A stretch of 64,000 nucleotides of DNA from Flavobacteriales bacterium (GCA_020635675.1 JACJZJ010000003.1:186001-250000), one strand, 5' to 3'; shown: positions 35,089-43,400, counted from the stretch's first letter. Notes: a model not told the origin generated them from the sequence alone. Made by a program: numbers and translations.

Positions 35089-35092
35089 CGCC

Positions 35093-36493
35093 ATGTCCAT
35101 CCGGATCACGTTCCACGGCGCCGCGCGCATGGTCACCGGCAGCAAGCACCTCCTCGAGGTGAACGGCCGCCGTGTGCTGCTCGATTGCGGCATGTTCCAG
35201 GGCGAGGGTCGCGAAAGCGACGCGAAGAACCGCCATTTCGGTTTCGACCCAAGACGCATCGATGCCGTGGTCCTCAGCCATGCGCACATCGATCACAGTG
35301 GGTTGCTGCCGCGACTGGTGAAGGAGGGCTTCCAAGGACCCATTTTCGCGACACCCGCCACGCGCGACCTCTGCGCGATCATGCTGGAGGACAGCGCGCG
35401 CATCCAGGAAGGCGACCATGCGCGCGACCTGCGCCATGCGCGGGAGGGTGAGCACGTGCTCGACCCGCTCTATGCCGTGGAGGACATCGCTCCGATGCTC
35501 GGGCGGTTCATTGATGTGCCCTACGGCCGGGAGCATGAGGCCGTGCCCGGGGTGCGGTTCACCTACACCGATGCCGGCCATATCCTGGGGAGTGCCGCGG
35601 TGAACCTCGTGGTGGACGATGGGGAACGCGCGCGTCGCATCCTCTTCACCGCCGACGTGGGCCGCTACGTGGACCGCCTGCTACCCGAACCCGCCGCCGT
35701 GCCCCAGGCCGATATCATCATCACCGAAAGCACCTATGGCGACCGTGATCACCCCAAGCAGGCGGAGGCGGACGAGGAACTGCTGCGCCAGGTGCTCCAC
35801 ACCTGCGTGGAGAAAAAGGGCAAATTGATCATCCCCGCATTCAGCGTGGGGCGCACACAGGAGGTGCTCTATGTGCTGAACCGCCTGAGCAATGCCGGTG
35901 CGCTGCCGCGGATCCCCGTGTTCGTGGACAGCCCCCTGGCGGTGGATGCCACCCGCGTATCGCGCGATCATTCGGACCTCTTCGCCCCGGAACTGCAGGT
36001 CGAACTGGAGAAGGACCCCGATCTGTTCGACTTTCCCGGGGTGGAGTTCGTGCAGAACGTGGAACGCAGCAAGCAGCTGAACGAACGGCAGCAGCCCTGC
36101 ATCATCATAAGCGCCAGCGGCATGATGGAGGCCGGCCGTGTGCGGCACCACTTGGTCCATTCGCTCGGGAACCCGCGCAATACCGTGCTTGCCGTGGGCT
36201 TCTGTGCACCGGGCACCTTGGGTGACGAGATCATTTCCGGTGCGGACATGGTGCACATCTTCGGCGAACCGGTCCGTGTGCGTGCCGAGGTGGCGCGACT
36301 GGAGTTCTACAGTGCGCATGCCGACAGGCACGAGCTGATGCGTTTCCTTGAGGGGCAGGATCCGAGGCAGGTGGATCGGGTCTTCCTGGTGCACGGTGCC
36401 CCAAGGGCCATGGCCGGGCTGCACACCCTGTTGGAACAGCGCGGCTTCCGGCACGTCGAGGAACCTCCCCAGGGACGGACGTACGACCTGTGA
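35093..36493 (+). CDS. Metallo-beta-lactamase/beta-CASP RNA-processing exonuclease-like protein
   Basis: A 466-residue protein with an MBL domain (residues 1-200) carrying H63-A-H65-I-D67-H68, a beta-CASP insert (PAFSVGRTQEVLYVLNRL, ISASGMMEAGRVRHHL) and a C-terminal RNA-specificity region with the late His motif FYSAHAD. Its closest class is the YSH1/CPSF-type bacterial beta-CASP proteins, which cleave RNA endo- or exonucleolytically, or act on DNA in rare cases. All metal ligands are present, so it should be active. It is monocistronic, divergent from the DUF2214-like gene. Confidence 0.9.
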   Translation: MSIRITFHGAARMVTGSKHLLEVNGRRVLLDCGMFQGEGRESDAKNRHFGFDPRRIDAVVLSHAHIDHSGLLPRLVKEGFQGPIFATPATRDLCAIMLEDSARIQEGDHARDLRHAREGEHVLDPLYAVEDIAPMLGRFIDVPYGREHEAVPGVRFTYTDAGHILGSAAVNLVVDDGERARRILFTADVGRYVDRLLPEPAAVPQADIIITESTYGDRDHPKQAEADEELLRQVLHTCVEKKGKLIIPAFSVGRTQEVLYVLNRLSNAGALPRIPVFVDSPLAVDATRVSRDHSDLFAPELQVELEKDPDLFDFPGVEFVQNVERSKQLNERQQPCIIISASGMMEAGRVRHHLVHSLGNPRNTVLAVGFCAPGTLGDEIISGADMVHIFGEPVRVRAEVARLEFYSAHADRHELMRFLEGQDPRQVDRVFLVHGAPRAMAGLHTLLEQRGFRHVEEPPQGRTYDL

Positions 36494-36550
36494 GCGGTCG
36501 GCCTTCCAGCCATCCGCCACATTCCGCTTTCCCCGCGCCACCACTTCGCC

Positions 36551-36558
36551 TAGTTTCG
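36551..36558 (+). promoter_or_regulatory. Promoter -7-like box of the STAS-like gene
   Basis: TAGTTTCG, 41 nt before the ATG at 36600. Confidence 0.4.
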
Positions 36559-36599
36559 TGGTCTCCCGCAGGCGCAACGGACCTGCGAGGAAGTGGGTC

Positions 36600-37034
36600 A
36601 TGACGGAAAAGGAAACCGCGGAAAAGATCGTCTTCGACGAGGACCATCTCCGCATCCACTACGACACCGATCGCTCCCTGGTACGCCTGGTCTGGAAGGG
36701 CTACGTGCCTTCCGAGGACTACCGCGCCGCATTGGACACCGCGCTGGAGTTCGTCCTTCGCAACAAGGTGCATCTGTGGCTGGCGGACCTGCGCAACATG
36801 AGCGCCATCCTGCGCGACGACGAATTGTGGACCAATGCGGAATGGTTCCCGCGACTGGCGCGAACGAAATTGCAGCGCATGGCGATCCTGCCGTCGCGTG
36901 ACTTCTTCAACCAGATGAGCGTGAAGCGCATCATGGACGGCACCTTGGGCGTGATCGAATTCCCCGTGGGCTACTTCGCCGAGGAGGACGAGTCCATGGA
37001 ATGGCTGCTCGGAAAGGACGTCAAGAGCGCCTGA
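36600..37034 (+). CDS. Small STAS/SpoIIAA-like protein
   Basis: A 144-residue cytoplasmic protein. The order of elements (a two-strand start IVFDEDHLRIHYDTDRSLVRLVWKG, helix DYRAALDTALEFVLR, strand HLWLADLRNMS, then helix and strand RMAILPS) is that of STAS/SEC14-like single-domain proteins found in many Bacteroidota. Their role is mostly unknown. It resembles the protein at 55609 in length and layout. The upstream frame is open, but the ATG at 36600 gives the compact domain. It converges with tryptophan dioxygenase 6 bp away. Confidence 0.7.
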   Translation: MTEKETAEKIVFDEDHLRIHYDTDRSLVRLVWKGYVPSEDYRAALDTALEFVLRNKVHLWLADLRNMSAILRDDELWTNAEWFPRLARTKLQRMAILPSRDFFNQMSVKRIMDGTLGVIEFPVGYFAEEDESMEWLLGKDVKSA

Positions 37035-37040
37035 CCTTTC

Positions 37041-38051
37041 TCACGCTCCGAAGCGCACCGCCTTTTTCAGGGCCTCTGGCAGTTCCGGCAGCTGATGCCG
37101 TGGGAACAGGAAACTGCTCAGGTCCGCGATCTCGTTGAAGATGTAGTGGCTGTCCATCGCGCCGCGCAGATAGGCCTTGCCGGTGCTTCCACCGGTGCCG
37201 ACGCGCAGGCCGATCATCCGGTGCACCATGTTCAGGTGCCTGCCCCGCCATGCCGCCATCCCCGCGTCGATGTCCAGCAGCGATTCCAGGAACCGGAAGG
37301 GCTGCTGGAAGATGGGCTCGTCGCGGAAGAGCATGATGAAGAGCGCGCTGCGGCAGGCTGCCGGGCCCAGATGCCTGCCGGCCCTGCCGGTGATGAACAC
37401 CTCCTTCCAGAGCGCGGCATTGCCTTCCTCGCCTTCCACGAGGGTCCCGGTGTACAGGTGTTCCAGCTTGTCGAAAAAATGACCTTCGCCCTGCGGCCAG
37501 TATTTGTCGTTCAGGAAGGGCATGCGCTCCAGCCAGGCGTTCACCATTTCCAGGAGCGTGGTGCCCTGTTCGAGTCCATCGATCGCCGCCTTGTCGACGG
37601 GTTTCAGCTGACTTGTGTAGTACTGCTTCCCGAAGCGCTCCTCCATGCGCAGGCCGAGCTTCGCCTCCAGCACCTTGAACTGCATGCTCTGGAAACCGGA
37701 GGCCGGACGCAGCATGTCCCGGAAGTCGAGGAAGTCCAACGGCGTCATGGTCTCCATGATGTCCATCTGGTGCACGAGCACGTCCAAGATGGTCTTCACG
37801 CGCTGCATGCGATGCACCGCGATGTTCAGCTCGCCACCGTCGTCGTCCACATGACCGTCAGCGAACATCTCCATCACGCTGCCCACTTCATGCAGGATCA
37901 ACTTGAACCAGAGCTCGTATGCCTGGTGCACCACGATGAAGAGCATCTCGTCGTGCGCGGGCCGGCCCAGCTTCACGCTTTCGGGGTCCTGCGCGCCCAG
38001 GATCTTGTCCAGTTGGAGATATTCGGGGTAGTAGACGCTGCCGCTTGCCAT
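37041..38051 (-). CDS. kynA: Tryptophan 2,3-dioxygenase
   Basis: A 336-residue haem enzyme that opens the indole ring of L-Trp to N-formylkynurenine. The family landmarks are HDEMLFIVVHQAYELWFK (residues 33-50), RPASGFQS (115-122), haem-ligand H277 in NMVHRMIG and GTGGSTG (286-292). No other kynurenine-pathway gene is nearby. The ATG at 38051 is preferred because a TACCTTGC box lies 19 nt upstream. An in-frame ATG at 38162 would add 37 residues including PASYLARLIDQA and would leave only 16 bp to the divergent gene. Confidence 0.93.
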   Translation of the reverse strand: MASGSVYYPEYLQLDKILGAQDPESVKLGRPAHDEMLFIVVHQAYELWFKLILHEVGSVMEMFADGHVDDDGGELNIAVHRMQRVKTILDVLVHQMDIMETMTPLDFLDFRDMLRPASGFQSMQFKVLEAKLGLRMEERFGKQYYTSQLKPVDKAAIDGLEQGTTLLEMVNAWLERMPFLNDKYWPQGEGHFFDKLEHLYTGTLVEGEEGNAALWKEVFITGRAGRHLGPAACRSALFIMLFRDEPIFQQPFRFLESLLDIDAGMAAWRGRHLNMVHRMIGLRVGTGGSTGKAYLRGAMDSHYIFNEIADLSSFLFPRHQLPELPEALKKAVRFGA

Positions 38052-38070
38052 GGCCTGATCGATAAGGCGC

Positions 38071-38078
38071 GCAAGGTA
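38071..38078 (-). promoter_or_regulatory. Promoter -7-like box of tryptophan dioxygenase
   Basis: TACCTTGC on the minus strand, 19 nt before the ATG at 38051. It supports the shorter start. Confidence 0.4.
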
Positions 38079-38178
38079 GCTGGCCGGATGGGGAGGGGGA
38101 TGACCGGGCTCAGGGCGGGTGTAGGGCGATAGGCAGCGGATGCGTAGGTTGGACCCGTCCATGTGGAAAGCCACGATC

Positions 38179-39117
38179 ATGCGCATCCTGACACCGATCC
38201 TGCTCCTTGCAACGGCCACCCTGCAGGCCCAGTCCTACCGCCACTTCCCGGAAGCGGACGTGGCCTGGAACGAGACCCACAGCACCATCACCGTGGCGCC
38301 GGGCGGTGCGTTCGCCTGGGTGGATTGCGAACGCGTGGTGCATTTCGCGAGCGACACGGTGATCAATGGGACCACCTATCACCAGCTCTGGTCGCGCGGT
38401 AGCTGCCACGGATATGAGATCCCGTTCATGACCGATCCCTGGGATTATGACGAGCCCGATGCGCTCGCGCTTCTTTTCCGCCAGGACACGGTCGCGCGCC
38501 AGGTGATCGCCTACGACACCCTCGCGGCACAGGAGCAGCTGTGGTACGATTTCAGCCTCGGTCTCGGTCCCTATCCCGCCACCATCGACAACCAACTCGT
38601 GGGCGACCTGCAGGTGGTGGCTCTTGACAGCATGGAACTGAACGACGGCTGGCACGACACCTGGGTGCTCGGCATGGTGCAGAACGGCATCCTCGTCGAC
38701 AGCGCGTTCTGCACCGTGATCGAAGCGGTCGGGAGCACCTTCGGCACCGTGCTGCCCTACGGCATCACCATGCCGTTCGAGTGGAGCGACGTGTTGAACT
38801 GCCAGGTTGTGGACAGTGTCACGGTATTTCCGTTCGGAGGGGGGCCGTGCGATCTGGCCGTGGGCACGCCTGAACGTGATGCGATCGCGGCGATCGGTGC
38901 GTTCCCCAATCCCACGAATGGAGTGGTCCACCTGTCGGGCGTGCCAGCCACTCCCCTGCGCTGCGAGATCTGGAACACCCAGGGACGACTGGTGCGCACG
39001 GAGCGAACAACCTGTGACCGCATCGACATGAGCGATCTGCCGCCATCGGTGTACACCATGCGGTTGGTCGGGCAGGGCGATGGTGTCCTGCAGGTGCTGC
39101 GGGTGGTGCGCGAGTGA
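38179..39117 (+). CDS. Secreted hypothetical protein with T9SS type A domain
   Basis: A 312-residue protein with a signal peptide (MRILTPILLLATATLQAQ). The central 200 residues (WVDCERVVHFASDTVINGTTYHQLW and following) are the beta-rich layout often found in Bacteroidota surface proteins, with no catalytic motif recognised. The C-terminal 75 residues (AIGAFPNPTNGVVHLSG ... LPPSVYTMRLVGQG) are a classic type A T9SS sorting domain. It is the first gene of a plus-strand run of T9SS cargo. The start at 38179 places the signal peptide at the N-terminus. Confidence 0.85.
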   Translation: MRILTPILLLATATLQAQSYRHFPEADVAWNETHSTITVAPGGAFAWVDCERVVHFASDTVINGTTYHQLWSRGSCHGYEIPFMTDPWDYDEPDALALLFRQDTVARQVIAYDTLAAQEQLWYDFSLGLGPYPATIDNQLVGDLQVVALDSMELNDGWHDTWVLGMVQNGILVDSAFCTVIEAVGSTFGTVLPYGITMPFEWSDVLNCQVVDSVTVFPFGGGPCDLAVGTPERDAIAAIGAFPNPTNGVVHLSGVPATPLRCEIWNTQGRLVRTERTTCDRIDMSDLPPSVYTMRLVGQGDGVLQVLRVVRE

Positions 39118-39184
39118 TCGATACGCAGCGCGTGCGAGGCAACGCGCCGGCATTTCAACGTCTTTGGTGTACATTCATTGGATC

Positions 39185-40312
39185 ATGCGTACCGGCCTTT
39201 TGTTTCTTGCCTCGCTCCTTTTGGTCGGCGGCGTGCACGCCCAATGCGGACCGTACAAGGGGCATCCGGTCTGGCCGGACACACTGGGATGGGCCCACAT
39301 GAACTTGAGCGAATGCGGCTCCGCCAACGGCAATGCGACCTGCCTGTGGGACAACGGCTCCACGAACTGGTTCGTTGACAGCCTGGTCGTAGGGACCCAT
39401 CATGTGGTCATGTTCGACTACGGTATCCCGTACGACACGCTGGAGTTCGATATCGAACAGTTGGCCTGGCAGGTCCCCTTGGGGATAACATCCTTGACCT
39501 CGAGCGGTATCCTCTTCCATTCGGACGTTTCGTTGGCCTACTCGTGCGGGGGGATCTTCGACCACTATGACTGCCCGCCCGTTGCTGATTCTACGGTCTT
39601 GTACCTGCTGCAGGACGGCATCGCCATCGACAGCGTCATCCAAGTATCTTGCATGGGAGCGTTGAAGTTCTGGAACGAGGTACCCTTCGGTCACACCTAC
39701 GAGGCTTCGTTGGTGGATCGTTCGACCTGCGGCTCGCATGGCTCCAGTGCGTCGATCGTGGCCTTCTCCATCGGCACGGCCCAGTTCACACTGAACGTTT
39801 CGAACCTGAACGGAGGTGCGAACGATCTCGGTAGCGGAACAGGCAGCATCGAGGTGGTGGAAGTACAGCCCGGACCGGACGCCACGCTGACGCCACCCCT
39901 GCCGCTCACAGGCATGTTCATGCTCCTGGAGTGGCCCTCTGAGAACGACCTGGGCCTCTGGCAGACAGGCACCGGAGCGATCTGGGAGGACCTGGTGCCC
40001 GGACAGTACGAGGTCTTTTTCAACCCGGACGGCCTGTGCAACACCGTGGATACGATCGTGACCATCGACGCCGCCACGGCGATCGGGGATGCAGCGGGGG
40101 CCGGAACGGACCATCTGCACATCCGGCCCCAACCCGTGCATGATGTGCTGCACTGGAACGGTGGTGGCAATGGTCCGGTCCGCGTGTTCGATCAAAACGG
40201 GCGCGTGGTGCGCAGTGCACCGGACCAGGGCCGGTTGGACGTGGCCGATCTTCCGGCGGGACTGTACGAACTTGAAGCGGGCCAACGACGCGCGCGCTTC
40301 GTGAAATGGTGA
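39185..40312 (+). CDS. Secreted T9SS type A protein, tandem copy 1
   Basis: A 375-residue protein with a signal peptide (MRTGLLFLASLLLVGGVHAQ). The passenger starts CGPYKGHPVWPDTLGWAHMN and is Cys- and Trp-rich. A middle segment reads IGTAQFTLNVSNLNGGANDL, and the C-terminal T9SS type A domain reads HLHIRPQPVHDVLHWNGGG ... LPAGLYELEAG. It is a close paralogue of the next gene in the same order, with the same unusual segment VDTIVTIDAATAIGD. No enzymatic motif is seen. It probably ends up on the cell surface. Confidence 0.83.
   Translation: MRTGLLFLASLLLVGGVHAQCGPYKGHPVWPDTLGWAHMNLSECGSANGNATCLWDNGSTNWFVDSLVVGTHHVVMFDYGIPYDTLEFDIEQLAWQVPLGITSLTSSGILFHSDVSLAYSCGGIFDHYDCPPVADSTVLYLLQDGIAIDSVIQVSCMGALKFWNEVPFGHTYEASLVDRSTCGSHGSSASIVAFSIGTAQFTLNVSNLNGGANDLGSGTGSIEVVEVQPGPDATLTPPLPLTGMFMLLEWPSENDLGLWQTGTGAIWEDLVPGQYEVFFNPDGLCNTVDTIVTIDAATAIGDAAGAGTDHLHIRPQPVHDVLHWNGGGNGPVRVFDQNGRVVRSAPDQGRLDVADLPAGLYELEAGQRRARFVKW
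40044..40091 (+). repeat. 48-bp exact repeat, copy A
   Basis: The 48 bases here are identical to 41210-41257. They lie at the matching place in the two tandem T9SS genes and encode the segment VDTIVTIDAATAIGD. Confidence 0.85.
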
Positions 40313-40320
40313 AAGATCAC

Positions 40321-41478
40321 ATGACACGGATGGAACATCGACACATACCGGCAGCGGCGTACCACACCCTGGTGGCCTCCATGGTCTTCGCGCTTTCGCT
40401 TTCCTCATCGGCACAGTGCCCGGTGATCCTGTACCACCCCCTCGCACCGGACACCACTGGGTACGCGTACATCAACTGTTTCGGCCCGCCGTACCCGACC
40501 TACCTGATCTGGGACAACGCCGACACGACCGCCACGGAATATGGGCTTGCTGTAGGTCCCCATTTCGTGGATGAGTATGACAGTGCATGGGTGCTGATCG
40601 GGCATGTTCCGTTCCAGATGGAGCAATTGGAACTCGACGTGTGGTGCCAAGCGGCCTTGCAGCTACCGGATTCGTTCTCCCTGATGGGCTTCTCCTTTCT
40701 GGAGTACTGCAACACGCAGATCTCCAACCATCCCAGTTGCATTCCCGGTCCCCAGTCCACCTACATGGATTTCGTGATGGACGGCAACGTGGTGGTCCAT
40801 ACGGCGGGGCCTGCGTTCCTCTGCCCGGGACAGTACTTCCCGGTCACGGGATTCGACTATGGACACAACTACCAGGTCCATGTCTACGGGTCCTGCAGCC
40901 TGTCGGAATGGTCCCCGGTCCTCGTCGCCTTTTCCGCCGGCACCGCCCAGTTCAACATGAACATCGTGAACCTGAACGGGGGTACGAACAACTTCGGCGG
41001 TGGCACGGGCAGCATCGAAGTGGTGGACGTGCAGCCTGGTGCAGACTCGCCCCTGCCGCCACCCCTGCCCTTAACCGGCTTTTTCGGGCTTTACGAATGG
41101 CCATCCCAGACCGACCTCGGCCTTTGGCAATGGGGCTCCGGTGCCTATTGGGACAATCTGCTCCCGGGCCAGTACCAGGTGCTATTCCGGCCGGACAGCC
41201 TCTGCAACCCCGTGGATACGATCGTGACCATCGACGCCGCCACGGCGATCGGGGATGTAGCGGGGTCCACAACGGACCATCTGCACATCTGGCCGCAACC
41301 CGTGCATGATGTGCTGCATTGGAACGGTGATGGCAATGGTGTGGTCCGGGTCATCGACATGAACGGTCGTGTGGTGCACTACGGACCGGACATCGGCTGG
41401 ATGGAGGTGGCGGACCTGTCGACGGGCATGTATCGGCTCGAGGTCGGCGATCGATGGGCGCGGTTCGTGAAGTGGTGA
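40321..41478 (+). CDS. Secreted T9SS type A protein, tandem copy 2
   Basis: A 385-residue paralogue of the preceding gene. It has a signal peptide (ending LSLSSSAQ), passenger CPVILYHPLAPDTTGYAYIN, middle segment AGTAQFNMNIVNLNGGTNNF and a C-terminal sorting domain nearly identical to copy 1 (HLHIWPQPVHDVLHWNGDG ... LSTGMYRLEVG). Divergence is high in the N-terminal half and very low at the C-terminus. It starts 8 bp after the stop of copy 1. Other possible starts are the ATGs at 40306 (overlapping that stop) and 40330. Confidence 0.83.
   Translation: MTRMEHRHIPAAAYHTLVASMVFALSLSSSAQCPVILYHPLAPDTTGYAYINCFGPPYPTYLIWDNADTTATEYGLAVGPHFVDEYDSAWVLIGHVPFQMEQLELDVWCQAALQLPDSFSLMGFSFLEYCNTQISNHPSCIPGPQSTYMDFVMDGNVVVHTAGPAFLCPGQYFPVTGFDYGHNYQVHVYGSCSLSEWSPVLVAFSAGTAQFNMNIVNLNGGTNNFGGGTGSIEVVDVQPGADSPLPPPLPLTGFFGLYEWPSQTDLGLWQWGSGAYWDNLLPGQYQVLFRPDSLCNPVDTIVTIDAATAIGDVAGSTTDHLHIWPQPVHDVLHWNGDGNGVVRVIDMNGRVVHYGPDIGWMEVADLSTGMYRLEVGDRWARFVKW
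41210..41257 (+). repeat. 48-bp exact repeat, copy B
   Basis: Identical to 40044-40091, in the second tandem T9SS gene. This indicates recent duplication or gene conversion of the C-terminal region. Confidence 0.85.
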
Positions 41479-41736
41479 GTACGAGCGCTGGTACCGGGCG
41501 ATACCATCTTGGGATCCAGCCTTCAGCGACGGAAGGGCGCCGGTAGCGGACCGGGCTCGAGACCGCTGCTGCCCCATCAGTGGGGCTATGATGTCAGTGG
41601 GTCACAAGTCGTGTCCGATCCATGGTACAAGGACACCCTTTGTTCATTGCTCATACTTTTTTCATTTCAATTTCACCAAACTTTCATTCTTCATCGGAGT
41701 TTGTCCGGTTTCTTGCTGTCACCAAAACCGGTCACC
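41479..41736 (+). other. 258-bp intergenic leader with AT-rich pocket before the peptide gene
   Basis: This is the longest gap of the window. A weak hairpin GCCCCA-TCAG-TGGGGC (41571-41586) may end the T9SS pair. From 41641 to 41700 the GC content falls to 19 of 60 bases, while the surroundings are near 60%. The pocket contains TTTG at 41639-41642 and TACTTTTT at 41654-41661, but their spacing is too short for the usual Bacteroidota -33/-7 pair. It is a likely regulatory region for the peptide-JmjC pair. Confidence 0.5.
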
Positions 41737-42027
41737 ATGTCCCAAAGTGAAAAGAAAGCGGAGCGGAGGTTGAGCCTTTCCGATTCCGACATTCGAACCG
41801 AGGTCACCAGGTCGAACAGCAAACGATCTCCTGTTCGTGGTATTTCCACCGTCATCCTGGCCTTGGGGCTCACCTCGGTGGTCACCACGGGTTGCACCGA
41901 TGACAAGGAAGCCTGTGACTATGATTCCACACGGTATGCAGATCCGGGGGTTTGGGTAGGGAACGTATACTATTACGATTCCGACTACACCCGATACGCG
42001 GATGCCAAACTTTGCGACTCGGACTAG
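41737..42027 (+). CDS. Candidate peptide precursor with two YDS..TRYAD repeats (partner of the JmjC oxygenase)
   Basis: A 96-residue ORF starting MSQSEKKAERRLSLSDSD. Residues 1-34 are polar and basic (leader-like). Residues 35-52 are hydrophobic (ISTVILALGLTSVVTTG), followed by Cys53, a weak lipobox. The tail is Asp/Tyr-rich: Cys60, then repeat 1 Y62-D-S-T-R-Y-A-D69, a PGVWVGN spacer, repeat 2 Y80-D-S-D-Y-T-R-Y-A-D89, and Cys93-D-S-D at the end. It lies 33 bp before the JmjC gene on the same strand. GC content is about 55%, lower than its neighbours. I do not recognise a named family. The layout (leader, repeated core, adjacent oxygenase) suggests a modified, exported peptide. The frame is open further upstream, but this ATG fits best. 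Confidence 0.65.
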   Translation: MSQSEKKAERRLSLSDSDIRTEVTRSNSKRSPVRGISTVILALGLTSVVTTGCTDDKEACDYDSTRYADPGVWVGNVYYYDSDYTRYADAKLCDSD

Positions 42028-42060
42028 CCGGGGAGCCACTCCATTTGATACAGTACGTCC

Positions 42061-43320
42061 ATGTCAAAATTCGCGCGTCGCGGCTGGCGGACGCCTGCCG
42101 AGTGCATGGCCTGGGTGCTGGCGCCTGTCACCGAGGATGTCTTCCGGTCGCAGCACTATGAGCGGCAACATCTGCATGTCCGTAGGGAAGACCCGCACTA
42201 CTGGAGCGACCTGCTCACACTTGCAGATGTCAATGACCACCTCAGCAGCCGTGAGCTGAACCACCCACGGGTCAAGCTGGTCAACGCCGAAGGTGGTTTT
42301 CCCCCCTCCGAGGAATTCACGGCGAACGATCGCATCATCCTGCCGAATCTGCTGCGGAAATTCAGGGAGGGGTACACCATCGTCATGTCGAGCATGCACG
42401 ATCAAATGCATGACCTGGGATACTTCTGTGACCTGATGGGCAACCACCTTTGCCATCGGTTCCAGACCAACCTGTACCTCACACCCCAGGACGGATCGCA
42501 GGGCTTCAAATGCCACTACGATACGCACGATGTATTCATCCTTCAGATCTATGGGCGGAAGCTTTGGCGCTTGTATGATTCGCCCTTCCCTCTCGCGCAC
42601 AAATCCCTTCCGTTCGAGCAGAACAGGGTCTCACCGGGAGGGCCGGCGATCGAGATCCTCTTGGAACAGGGGGACATGCTCTACATCCCACGCGGACAGA
42701 TGCACGAGGCAATCAGCGTGGATGATGTTTCTCTGCACATCACTGGCGGCCTGCTGGGGGTCACCTATGCGGAAATGGTCACTGAGTATTTCCTGGACCG
42801 GGTCATGCACGATGAAGATCTCCGCCGGAATCTCCCTTTGGGCTATATCCATGACCCGGACCAGGCCGCCATGGTGATCAAGGTGCATATGGAGCGTCTG
42901 TTCCGAAAAGAAGCGGACTGGCGGATGGCCGTCGATCGCTTTGCGGTCAATTTCATGCGGCAGTCCAGGCCTCGGCTCGAGGGTCAGTTCCTTCAGGTGC
43001 GCTGCGTGGACGATCTCGACCTGGGTACGCGCATCGCGATACGTCCGAACGTCATGGTCTATCTGTCCGTGAAGGAGGACCGGGTGGATATCGAGCATTC
43101 AGGGAACACCATCACGTTCCCGATCACATTGAGCGGTGCCTTGCGGGCCATTCTGGAGAAGGCCGAGCTCACGATCGGCGAAATACCGGACGAGTTGGAT
43201 GACGAGGCCAAATTGGTCCTCGCACGGCGATTGGTGTTGGAGGGTATCTTGGAGGTCCGGGACCCCGGCCTGCTGGGGGAGAAGGGGTTCGGCCTGCTCC
43301 AGGCGGTCGTCCGGGACTGA
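42061..43320 (+). CDS. JmjC/cupin Fe(II)/2-oxoglutarate oxygenase (ribosomal-oxygenase-like)
   Basis: A 419-residue protein of the YcfD/RoxA-like JmjC class, whose known members hydroxylate Arg, His, Asp or Asn side chains. The cupin core spans about residues 85-235: TNLYLTPQDGSQGFKCHYDTHDVFILQIYGRKLWRL holds metal ligands H152 and D154, and YIPRGQMHEA holds H215. K167 is a candidate 2-oxoglutarate contact. Residues 236-315 are helical, as in ROX dimerisation domains. Residues 320-400 (VYLSVKEDRVDIEHSG ... LVLEGILEVRD) look like a winged helix or PqqD-like module. No ribosomal-protein gene is near; the upstream neighbour is the repeat peptide, which is its likely substrate. The family call is secure, the substrate is inferred. 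Confidence 0.85.
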   Translation: MSKFARRGWRTPAECMAWVLAPVTEDVFRSQHYERQHLHVRREDPHYWSDLLTLADVNDHLSSRELNHPRVKLVNAEGGFPPSEEFTANDRIILPNLLRKFREGYTIVMSSMHDQMHDLGYFCDLMGNHLCHRFQTNLYLTPQDGSQGFKCHYDTHDVFILQIYGRKLWRLYDSPFPLAHKSLPFEQNRVSPGGPAIEILLEQGDMLYIPRGQMHEAISVDDVSLHITGGLLGVTYAEMVTEYFLDRVMHDEDLRRNLPLGYIHDPDQAAMVIKVHMERLFRKEADWRMAVDRFAVNFMRQSRPRLEGQFLQVRCVDDLDLGTRIAIRPNVMVYLSVKEDRVDIEHSGNTITFPITLSGALRAILEKAELTIGEIPDELDDEAKLVLARRLVLEGILEVRDPGLLGEKGFGLLQAVVRD

Positions 43321-43370
43321 TGTGGTCGATATCCCGATCGGGCCTTCCAAGCTTGAAGCGGTCCGGTGGC

Positions 43371-43400
43371 GTGCGGGGGCGGTCATGAGCCGGTCCGCAC
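43371..43400 (+). terminator. Possible hairpin after the JmjC gene
   Basis: GTGCGG (43371-43376) pairs with CCGCAC (43395-43400), and an inner CGG pairs with CCG. It lies about 50 bp after the JmjC stop. There is no U-run, so termination is uncertain. The perfect 10-bp palindrome CCCGATCGGG (43333-43342) is closer to the stop. Confidence 0.3.

Noticed and set aside
38052..38162. 37-residue N-terminal extension of tryptophan dioxygenase
   Set aside because: It contains a plausible helix (SYLARLIDQA) but overlaps the promoter-like box and would almost touch the divergent gene. Kept only as an alternative.
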